Below the pieces are notes generated by a model. It had not been told where the DNA came from. It did no database searches and saw nothing but the letters and a program-made list of their open reading frames with translations. Shown piece after piece: positions 1 through 5,704 of a stretch of 8,854 bases of DNA. The stretch is taken from NCBI GenBank assembly GCA_021791345.1, contig JAJYWT010000207.1:1-8854 (forward strand). Reading direction: 5' to 3'. A program made the translations under genes and the position numbers. The stretch comes from a bacterium. Lineage in GTDB: Bacteria; Chloroflexota; Dormibacteria; UBA8260; Bog-877. Each line of letters opens with the position of its first letter. The stretch's first letter is position 1.

Positions 1-1
1 C

Positions 2-685
2 AACTGCCTCCTCTCGGTGATGGACCACTGCCTGCGCAGCCGCCACTACGTCAACGTGACCGTGGTCGGAAAGCAGCCTGCCCCCAGCTGGCTGACCATG
101 GAGGAGGCGGTCCTCCACTGCACCCGGGGGATCGGAATCTTCGAGTGGGCCAGCACCGACGGCGGGGCTGAACCCGACGTGGTCCTGGGCTGCTGCGGGG
201 ACGTGCCCACCCTGGAGGCCCTGGCGGCCGCTGACCTCCTGCGGCGGCACCTGCCCGAGCTGCGGGTGCGGGTGGTCAACGTGGTGGACCTGATGCGGCT
301 CCAGCCGGCCTCCGAGCACCCCCACGGCCTGACTGATGCCGAGTTCGGGGCCCTCTTCACCGAGGACAGGCCGGTGGTCTTTGCCTATCACGGCTACCCG
401 GGGCTGATCCACCGCCTCACCTATCGCCGTCCCAACCATCCCAACATCCACGTTCGCGGCTACAAGGAGGAGGGCACCACCACCACCCCCTTCGACATGG
501 TGATGCTCAACGACCTCGACCGCTTCCACCTGGTCATGGACGTGATCGACCGGGTGCCGCACCTGGGAGCGAGGGCCGGGCACCTGCGCCAGGAGATGGA
601 GGACATGCGGCTGACCTGCCGCGCCTACACCAGGGAGCATGGCGAGGACCACCCCACCGTCCGGGACTGGGTCTGGGCCGGCTGA
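2..685 (+). CDS. xfp: Phosphoketolase, C-terminal part (5' end outside window)
   Basis: Thiamine-diphosphate-dependent phosphoketolase cleaves xylulose 5-phosphate (and often fructose 6-phosphate) with phosphate to acetyl phosphate plus an aldose phosphate, in the cytoplasm. The reading frame is open from the left edge, and the in-frame residues [14 protein letters not shown] precede the first possible start (GTG at 17). That GTG is therefore internal and the gene is truncated by the window. About 227 residues of a protein usually near 800 residues are visible. The conserved C-terminal block is clear: [10 protein letters not shown] near the beginning, then [19 protein letters not shown], then [15 protein letters not shown] and [18 protein letters not shown]. 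The tail ends naturally at TGA 683-685, close to the expected family C-terminus. An acetate kinase homologue starts 5 nt downstream, the classic partner that would use acetyl phosphate. I see no frameshift or missing key motif in the visible part. Single versus dual substrate specificity cannot be told from this fragment. Confidence 0.95.
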   Translation, partial: NCLLSVMDHCLRSRHYVNVTVVGKQPAPSWLTMEEAVLHCTRGIGIFEWASTDGGAEPDVVLGCCGDVPTLEALAAADLLRRHLPELRVRVVNVVDLMRLQPASEHPHGLTDAEFGALFTEDRPVVFAYHGYPGLIHRLTYRRPNHPNIHVRGYKEEGTTTTPFDMVMLNDLDRFHLVMDVIDRVPHLGARAGHLRQEMEDMRLTCRAYTREHGEDHPTVRDWVWAG

Positions 686-690
686 GGCGG

Positions 691-1644
691 ATGGAGCGCA
701 CCATCCTGGTGGTGAACTCGGGATCCACCAGCCTGAAGCTGACCCGGGTGGACCAGGATGGCACTCGGTCCCCGCTTGGGCCTGGGGGGCGGGGCCCTTT
801 CCAGTTGGAGCAACGGCTCCACCGGGCGGGACCGGTGGACGCGGTGGCGCACCGGGTGGTGCACGGAGGCGTGGTCCACCGGGGGCCGGAGCGGATCACC
901 CCCCGGCTTCTCTCCGAGCTTTCCCGGCTGTCCCCCCTGGCCCCGCTTCACCAGCCGCGGGCCCTGGCCGCCGCGCGCGCCGCCCTCCGGGCCTTCCCCG
1001 GTGTACCCCAGGTCGCCTGCTTCGACACCGCCTTCCATCGCAGCATCCCCGCGGCGGCGGCCACCTATCCCGTCCCCGGGAGCTGGCACCGCCGGGGGGC
1101 GGTCCGCTACGGCTTCCACGGGCTGGCCCACCAGTACCTCGCTCGTCGGGCTGCCGAACTGCTTGGCCGGCCCGCGACTGAGCTCAGCCTGGTCACCTGG
1201 GCGCAGCGCCGGTTCGGGCTGAGCGGCCAGGAGGTCGAGGTACAGCTCGAGCACGATTCGGGCCTCAGGGGACTGGCCGGGACACCGGACATGCGCCGGG
1301 TGCTGGCGAGGGCGCAGGCCGGAGACCGCCGGGCGGGGCTGGCCCTTGAGGTCTACCTGCACCAGCTGGCCCGGGGCATCGCCGCCATGACCGCCTCGCT
1401 CACAGGCCTGGACGCTGTGGTTTTCGGGGGCGGGGTCGGGTTCGGGTCGGCGGCAATCCGCGAAGGGGCGGCTCAGCGGCTGGGCGTTCTCGGGCTTCGG
1501 TTGGAGCGGGCGCGGAACCGCGAGCTGTCCGGGGATCGCAGGGTGGAGGCGCTGGCCTCGAGATGCCCCGTCCTGGCGGTGGAGACCAGGGAGGATCTGG
1601 AGATGGCCCGGCAGACCCGCGATCTGCTGGGCTGGGGCGGCTAG
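691..1644 (+). CDS. Acetate kinase homologue with internal deletion of the catalytic core
   Basis: Acetate kinase (ASKHA fold) interconverts acetyl phosphate plus ADP with acetate plus ATP; after phosphoketolase it would harvest ATP. Family motifs seen: NSGSTSLK (residues 9-16), HRVVHGG (54-60), LAPLHQP (83-89), FDTAFH (111-116, with the catalytic-type Asp112), RYGFHG (139-144), SGLRGLAG (190-197) and TREDL (299-303, keeping the usual Glu). At 317 residues it is much shorter than the usual about 400. After LVT (167-169) the sequence passes straight to QRRFGLSG. The family's HLGNG loop, the SMGFTPLEG motif and the GTRxG motif with its essential arginine, about 45 residues, are absent in frame. 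The adenosine-loop motif GIGENS reads GVGFGS (248-253), and the region before HRVVHGG is also some 30 residues short. The start ATG is fixed by the N-terminal ILVVNSGS motif; GAGG lies only 3 nt upstream, overlapping the phosphoketolase stop codon, so translation is probably coupled. Homology is certain; kinase activity is doubtful. Confidence 0.88.
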   Translation: MERTILVVNSGSTSLKLTRVDQDGTRSPLGPGGRGPFQLEQRLHRAGPVDAVAHRVVHGGVVHRGPERITPRLLSELSRLSPLAPLHQPRALAAARAALRAFPGVPQVACFDTAFHRSIPAAAATYPVPGSWHRRGAVRYGFHGLAHQYLARRAAELLGRPATELSLVTWAQRRFGLSGQEVEVQLEHDSGLRGLAGTPDMRRVLARAQAGDRRAGLALEVYLHQLARGIAAMTASLTGLDAVVFGGGVGFGSAAIREGAAQRLGVLGLRLERARNRELSGDRRVEALASRCPVLAVETREDLEMARQTRDLLGWGG

Positions 1645-1652
1645 GGCAGCCC
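1629..1652. terminator. Small hairpin across the convergent stop codons
   Basis: GGGCTG (1629-1634) and CAGCCC (1647-1652) form a perfect 6-bp GC stem with a 12-nt loop. The loop contains CTAG (1641-1644), in which the TAG stops of both convergent genes overlap. There is no T-tract on either side. It may be a weak bidirectional terminator or 3'-end protecting hairpin, or chance pairing in GC-rich DNA. Confidence 0.25.
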
Positions 1653-2489
1653 GTCCAGGAAGGACGAGATGGCTGCCGCCACCTCGCGCGGCCGCTGCAC
1701 CGGGAGATCGTGGATGCCGCGTACGAAGACCGCCTCACTCGGCGCGGTGAGACGGGAGCGTGCCTTCTCGACCGCGGCGCGCTTGGCCTCTGCCAGGCCC
1801 TCGTCGTTGACTGCCATGACGAAGAGCACCGGGCACGACACCCGTCCCAGGAGCTCCCCCTGGTCCAGCTGGTACAGCGCTAGGGCGATCTCCATGTGGC
1901 GGCGGAGATCCAGGCGCGGCGTCAGTCCATTCGGCCCCTCCTCGAAGTTGCCCAGCAGGATCCGGGTGGCCTCCTCCTCGCCCAACTCCTCCCCCAGCCC
2001 GGAGCGCTCCACCATCGACCGCACCCGAGCCTCGGTGAGCCCTGAGAGCTGCGGTGGTCGCATCCTGGCTTCCGCCTCCTCCCAGTTCGAGCCGAATACC
2101 CGGCGGACGTCCAGCACGCCGCCGTCAACGCAGACCACCGCACTCACCGAACCCTCTGAGGCCGCCAGCTCCAGGGCCACGCTGGCCCCCCAGCTGTGCC
2201 CCACGGCCACCGGCCGCTGCAGCCCCAGCTGGGGCAGGAGCGTCTCCAGGTCAGAGACCACTTCGGCGAACCCGTATCCCCGCTCGGGTCGGTCACTCAG
2301 CCCATGGCCGCGCAGGTCCACCGCCACCACCCGGTGGCGGGGAGCCAGCAGCTCTCCCAGCGGATCCCACCAGAGGGCGTTGCTGGCCAGGCCGTGAAGG
2401 CAAAGCAGCTCGGGCGGACCACCGGGGCGCTCGCGGACATTGAGGCTGACCCTGCCCGCCGGGAGCCGCCGTTCGGCGGGAGCTGGCAC
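1641..2489 (-). CDS. Alpha/beta hydrolase fold protein
   Basis: A soluble serine hydrolase of the alpha/beta fold, 282 residues, typical for the family; no signal peptide or membrane segment is evident. The canonical elements occur in order: oxyanion-hole HG in LCLHGLASNALWW (residues 29-41), the DLRGHGLSDRP strand-turn (58-68), nucleophile elbow GHSWGAS with Ser99, acid candidate Asp229 in VNDEG, and base His260 in RGIHDLP. A variable cap lies at about 125-215. The substrate cannot be inferred; relatives include esterases, C-C bond hydrolases, epoxide hydrolases and peptidases. The GTG start at 2489 lies 5 nt after the TldE stop codon with only a weak Shine-Dalgarno (GGAG overlaps the start), so translational coupling to tldE is likely. 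No better in-frame start precedes the first beta strand. It is the last gene of the tldD-tldE-hydrolase operon. Its TAG stop overlaps the stop of the convergent acetate kinase homologue. Confidence 0.9.
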   Translation of the reverse strand: MPAPAERRLPAGRVSLNVRERPGGPPELLCLHGLASNALWWDPLGELLAPRHRVVAVDLRGHGLSDRPERGYGFAEVVSDLETLLPQLGLQRPVAVGHSWGASVALELAASEGSVSAVVCVDGGVLDVRRVFGSNWEEAEARMRPPQLSGLTEARVRSMVERSGLGEELGEEEATRILLGNFEEGPNGLTPRLDLRRHMEIALALYQLDQGELLGRVSCPVLFVMAVNDEGLAEAKRAAVEKARSRLTAPSEAVFVRGIHDLPVQRPREVAAAISSFLDGLP

Positions 2490-2494
2490 TCCGG

Positions 2495-3841
2495 TCAGAC
2501 CGCGTCGGACACCGAGGACATGAAGAACCGCTCCACTCTAAGTGGGGGCACCTCCACGAAGGTCAGATCCCCGATCTCCCGGGAGAGCGCCAGCTCCGCC
2601 CGGCCCACCTCCACCGTCCGGCTCAGGACCCCGACCGGGCTCTCGTTGAAGCGGAAGTTGTTGACCGCCCCCACCACCTTGCCCTTCTCCACCAGGAAGA
2701 CCCCATCCCGGGTCAGGCCCGTGAGCAGAAGGGCGGCGGGGTCCACATCCCGGATATACCAGAGCGAGGTGACCAGCAGGGCCCGCTCGGTGCCGGCGAT
2801 CATCTCCTCCAGGGTGGCGCCAGCCCCGGCAAGACGCAGGTTCTCGGGGTCGGGGCGGACGGGGTGGCCGTGGTCCCTGGCCCAGCGACGCGGGCAGACG
2901 AGCTCCCGCTGGACACCCCCTTCGATCCAGGTGGCCTGGGGAGCGGGAAGGCCGTTGTCGAAGACCGAGCCGTACTCGCTGGATCCCAACACCCGGACGA
3001 AGTCGGGGACCCGCATCCCCGGCGCCCTGGGGTCGGAGGTGAGCGTGATGGAGGAGGCGTACATCGCCTCCCCGACCCGGGAGCCGGACTTGGAGGCGAA
3101 CACGGTGCGCTCCTCATCCGCACCCCGGGCATGCATCTCCCAGGCCAGCCGCACCACCATGTCGGCGACCGCAGAGGGCTCCAAGATCACCTGGTAGTGG
3201 CCGGGCTCCAGGCTGAGCTGGCGCTGAGTCCAGGCGAGGCGCTCCCGGCAGCCCCGATACATCGCCTCGACGTCGATCCCCTCCAGATCCTGCGCCATCC
3301 GTCCGCACCAGGCGCTGCGCTTCAGGTCGGAGGATTTGAGGGTGAGTGAGACGGAGGCGAAGCGGGAGGCCGCCGCCAGCCGCACCCCGGTCCGAGACCC
3401 CAGGGCCTCGTGGGAGGTGACGCCATGAACGTAGCCGTGCAGCACCTCGCCGCGACTCCGACTCTCCTCTATCGCCCGCCGCATCGGCTCCACCACCCCA
3501 CCCAGGTCCCACCCCGGGTCCACCTCCACGGGCTCGGGCGCGGCGGCCTCCTCGGGCGAGAGCAGCGGCATGGCGTCAGGAGCGGGTGGGTTGGTACGCG
3601 CCGCCTCCCGCGCCGCCCTGGCCAGGGCCAGGAGCCCGGCACGGCCCTGGACGTCCGCCGTCTCCACCCCCACCGCTTCGCCCTCCACCGCCACCAGTCC
3701 GCAGGAAGTCGAGGTCTCGATCCCGTTGGTGGTGACGGTGTTGTTGGCCAGCCGGAAATTCTGGGAGACGGTGGAGCTGGCCAGGGCCACCGCCACCTCG
3801 CCCTCGCCGATCGCCGCCTCGACAACCTCCTCCGGAGACAT
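2495..3841 (-). CDS. tldE: TldE/PmbA family protein, non-catalytic partner of TldD
   Basis: TldE (PmbA) forms a heterodimeric cytoplasmic protease with TldD; in E. coli the pair removes the microcin B17 leader and degrades unfolded peptides such as CcdA. This 448-residue protein has the usual length. The N-terminal PmbA/TldD domain (about 10-170) includes RLANNTVTTNGIETS. The C-terminal domain (about 210-448) carries the family signature WYIRDVDP (361-368), LTGLTRDG (373-380) and GAVNNFRFNESP. No HExxxH motif is present, which matches the catalytically silent TldE role. The preferred start is ATG at 3841, 7 nt after GGGAGG and sharing TGATG with the tldD stop. A GTG one codon upstream (3844) is the alternative and would give a 4-nt overlap. 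Either way it is translationally coupled to tldD. The hydrolase follows 5 nt after its stop. A dedicated peptide substrate is not visible nearby. Confidence 0.93.
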   Translation of the reverse strand: MSPEEVVEAAIGEGEVAVALASSTVSQNFRLANNTVTTNGIETSTSCGLVAVEGEAVGVETADVQGRAGLLALARAAREAARTNPPAPDAMPLLSPEEAAAPEPVEVDPGWDLGGVVEPMRRAIEESRSRGEVLHGYVHGVTSHEALGSRTGVRLAAASRFASVSLTLKSSDLKRSAWCGRMAQDLEGIDVEAMYRGCRERLAWTQRQLSLEPGHYQVILEPSAVADMVVRLAWEMHARGADEERTVFASKSGSRVGEAMYASSITLTSDPRAPGMRVPDFVRVLGSSEYGSVFDNGLPAPQATWIEGGVQRELVCPRRWARDHGHPVRPDPENLRLAGAGATLEEMIAGTERALLVTSLWYIRDVDPAALLLTGLTRDGVFLVEKGKVVGAVNNFRFNESPVGVLSRTVEVGRAELALSREIGDLTFVEVPPLRVERFFMSSVSDAV

Positions 3842-5340
3842 CACCTCCCCTCCCTGCGGGTGTTGAGGACGTTCACCTGGCGGAAGATCGCCGGGGGGCA
3901 GCCATGAGAGACCGGTGCCACCTGCTCGGGCTGACCCTTCCCGCAGTTCATGGCACCCTCGAGCACCCAGGACGACGGCCCCCCCACCGCCTCCAGCCGC
4001 CCCCAGAAGTCCGGGGTCTTGGATTGGTAGGCGACATCGCGGAGCTGGCCGGCCAGCTGCCCGCGATGGATGCGGTAAAAGCGCTGTCCGGTGAACTGGA
4101 AGTTGTAACGCTGCTGGTCTATGGACCAGGACTTGTCGCCGACCACGTAGATCCCCTCCCCCACCCCGGAGATGAGCTCCTCCAGGGAGGTGTCATGCTG
4201 GGGGTCGGGCTGCAGGGAGACGTTGGGCATCCGCTGCAGCGGCAGGTGGGCCCAGCTGTCCGCGAAGGCGCAGCCGTTGGACCGGCCGTCACCGAAGCGG
4301 AGGGCCATCTGCCGGTTCAGCTGGTAGCCCACCAGCACCCCCCCACGGATGATGTCCCACCTCTGGGCCTCGACCCCTTCGTCGTCGAAGGCGACCGTGG
4401 CCAGGCCAAAGGGCTCCTGCCGGTCACCGGTGATGTGCATGGCCTCCGACCCGTATTTCAGGCTTCCCACCAGGTCCGGGGTGGCGAACGTGGTTCCCGC
4501 GAAGTTGGCCTCGTAGCCCAGGGCCCGGTCCAGCTCAGTCCCATGGGCCACGGACTCGTGGATCGTGAGCCAGAGGTTGGAGGGGTCCAGCACCAGGTCG
4601 TGAGGCCCGGCGGCCACCGACGGCGCGGCCAGCTTCTCCGCCAGCCACTCCACCAGCTGCGGCGCCTCGTCGGCGAAGTGGTGTTGCTCCACGTACTCCC
4701 ACCCCCGAGCCACCGGCCGGGCCGTGGAGCGCATGGTCTCCATGAGGCCGGATCCCTGCTCGTCGATGAGCCCCACCTCGAGCACCGGATGCACCCGAAC
4801 CCGCTGCTGCACCGTGCGCGTGCCCTCGGTGCTGACGAACAGGCGCTGCTCCTTCACCGAGAGGCAGTAAGCCTCGGCGAACCTGGCCCCCGCCAGGAGT
4901 CCGGCCCGCGACCACTCCAGCAGCTGAGCCACCTTGGACTCGGTGGGCAAGCCGAAGGGGTCGACCTCGACCTGGGCCACCCAGGTGGCCCGGTGCATCG
5001 GCTCCGGGGCCAGACGGACACGCTCGTCCAGCAGCGGACGGAGCTGCCGGGCGAGAGCGGCGGCATCCCGCACAGCGTGGGCCACGCTTTCCGGCGTGAG
5101 GTCACTGGAGGAAGCGAAGCCCAGCGAGCCGTCGACCACCAGCCGGACCCCGAAGCCCAGGGGCTCGGAGTCTGTGAGCGATATGAGGTCCCGGTCCCGG
5201 ACATGGATCCCCTCCACGCGGTCCCGGTGCACCCGGAGGTCGCCGTATTCGATTTGCGGCACGGCCGCCATGGCCTCCAGGGCGGCCGACTCCAGCTCGG
5301 CCAGCGGCAGGGCGAGAAAGTCACGATCGAGATCGGTCAT
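3841..5340 (-). CDS. tldD: TldD family zinc metalloprotease
   Basis: Catalytic subunit of the TldD/TldE protease, which in characterised cases threads short unstructured peptides into a closed heterodimer and cleaves them. The protein is 499 residues, close to the E. coli length. The zinc-binding, catalytic HExxxH motif reads HESVAH (residues 261-266; positions 4543-4560) within LTIHESVAHGTELDRALGYE. The family's C-terminal Cys that completes the zinc site is present in NCGKGQP (Cys466). The N-terminal domain (about 1-200) includes YGDLRVHRDRVEGIHVRD, the usual TldD beginning. The frame is open upstream to 5451, but the ATG at 5340 fits best: GGGAGG lies 4 nt upstream and homology starts right after it. 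It is first in the operon with tldE and a hydrolase. The C-terminal tail after NCGKGQP (about 28 residues, including SHGCPPAIF) runs to a stop that overlaps tldE. All motifs needed for activity are intact. Confidence 0.95.
   Translation of the reverse strand: MTDLDRDFLALPLAELESAALEAMAAVPQIEYGDLRVHRDRVEGIHVRDRDLISLTDSEPLGFGVRLVVDGSLGFASSSDLTPESVAHAVRDAAALARQLRPLLDERVRLAPEPMHRATWVAQVEVDPFGLPTESKVAQLLEWSRAGLLAGARFAEAYCLSVKEQRLFVSTEGTRTVQQRVRVHPVLEVGLIDEQGSGLMETMRSTARPVARGWEYVEQHHFADEAPQLVEWLAEKLAAPSVAAGPHDLVLDPSNLWLTIHESVAHGTELDRALGYEANFAGTTFATPDLVGSLKYGSEAMHITGDRQEPFGLATVAFDDEGVEAQRWDIIRGGVLVGYQLNRQMALRFGDGRSNGCAFADSWAHLPLQRMPNVSLQPDPQHDTSLEELISGVGEGIYVVGDKSWSIDQQRYNFQFTGQRFYRIHRGQLAGQLRDVAYQSKTPDFWGRLEAVGGPSSWVLEGAMNCGKGQPEQVAPVSHGCPPAIFRQVNVLNTRREGR
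3844..3854 (-). promoter_or_regulatory. Ribosome binding site deciding the tldE start
   Basis: On the - strand, GGGAGG (3854-3849) lies 7 nt before ATG 3841, and a second GGAGG (3848-3844) lies 2 nt before it. The first has ideal spacing for the ATG and only 4 nt for the neighbouring GTG at 3844, so ATG is preferred. The site lies inside the end of tldD, which fits coupled translation of the two subunits. Confidence 0.6.
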
Positions 5341-5344
5341 GGGT

Positions 5345-5350
5345 CCTCCC
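5345..5350 (-). promoter_or_regulatory. Ribosome binding site of tldD
   Basis: GGGAGG on the - strand, separated by ACCC from ATG 5340. It supports this start over the upstream in-frame start at 5451, whose extra 37 residues look unlike TldD. Confidence 0.65.
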
Positions 5351-5422
5351 AGACACCGGACGCGCAGCAGGGCCCCAGGTGACAAACCTCTCTGCCCCGG
5401 GGTCCCGGCTCGACTGGATTGC

Positions 5423-5428
5423 AGTGTA
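5423..5428 (-). promoter_or_regulatory. Possible -10 box for the tldD operon
   Basis: TACACT on the - strand matches the TAnnnT pattern of high-GC bacterial -10 boxes and is one of few AT-containing spots in the spacer. It would give a leader of roughly 75 nt before tldD. No convincing -35 hexamer sits 16-18 nt upstream, so the call is weak. Confidence 0.22.
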
Positions 5429-5665
5429 CTCAGACCGCCTGGCCACCCCACTGCCCGGAGGCGTCAGCGAAATGAGGCCGCCCGGAGACTTCTGGACCAA
5501 CCCGATCACCACGGCAAGGTCGGAATCGGCACCCGAGATGGAACTCACCCGGTAGCCAGCCCGCGGCAGAATCCGCCAATTCATCACGCCCCCGGCTTTG
5601 GCGGGTACCAGGCCTGCCCGCCCGCGGAGCGTGCTGACTCAAGCGGCACTGGCGGACGACGGGAA

Positions 5666-5693
5666 ACCGCCGGCCCCTCGAGGGGCCGGCGGT
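5666..5693 (-). terminator. Perfect palindromic terminator after the surface-protein gene
   Basis: ACCGCCGGCCCC, TCGA, then GGGGCCGGCGGT forms an uninterrupted 28-bp palindrome: a 12-bp GC stem with a 4-nt loop. On the - strand it begins 11 nt after the stop codon of the surface-protein gene and is followed by TT then CCC. The short T run makes it a GC-stem-dominated intrinsic terminator, common in high-GC bacteria. It isolates the surface gene from the tldD operon, which reads in the same direction. Confidence 0.75.
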
Positions 5694-5704
5694 CCCACAG
5701 GCCG

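Larger units (their letters stand above)
5341..5704. other. Intergenic region between the surface-protein gene and tldD
   Basis: About 360 nt without a convincing gene. It holds the tldD ribosome binding site, a weak -10 candidate, and the strong palindromic terminator of the upstream gene near 5666-5693. There is also a small inverted repeat GGCGGG (5600-5605) / CCCGCC (5617-5622) whose 11-nt spacer contains the palindrome CAGGCCTG. That repeat could be an operator or chance. Short open frames on both strands here lack a good ribosome binding site and a coding-like third-position pattern. I see no tRNA-like or riboswitch-like fold. Confidence 0.6.

Noticed and set aside
625..1362. A 245-codon open frame on the - strand opposite the kinase homologue
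   Set aside because: It is an antisense shadow of recognisable acetate kinase motifs; its protein is Pro/Gly/Arg-rich and without domain features.
2196..3197. A 333-codon open frame on the + strand opposite the hydrolase and tldE
   Set aside because: It crosses two confidently identified genes on the other strand and its Ser/Arg/Pro-rich product has no family features.
3862..3877. A 16-nt exact match, GTTGAGGACGTTCACC, shared with 8525-8540
   Set aside because: Both copies encode VNVLN in unrelated proteins on the same strand (TldD tail and repeat 1 of the surface protein). One short coding match is best explained by chance and shared codon preference.
3904..5382. A 492-codon open frame on the + strand opposite tldD
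   Set aside because: The - strand here encodes an unmistakable TldD with all motifs. The antisense frame lies almost fully inside it, is composed of low-complexity H, G, L, R, P-rich sequence with no recognisable domain, and is expected from GC-rich codon bias.
5341..5451. Upstream in-frame extension of tldD by 37 residues
   Set aside because: The extension lacks TldD similarity and has no ribosome binding site as good as GGGAGG before ATG 5340.
5321..5587. An 88-codon open frame (- strand) ahead of and overlapping the tldD start, considered as a small peptide or RiPP precursor
   Set aside because: No good ribosome binding site, mixed third-position composition, and no leader-core pattern such as a terminal run of Cys, Ser, Thr or Gly. 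It overlaps the first 20 nt of tldD.
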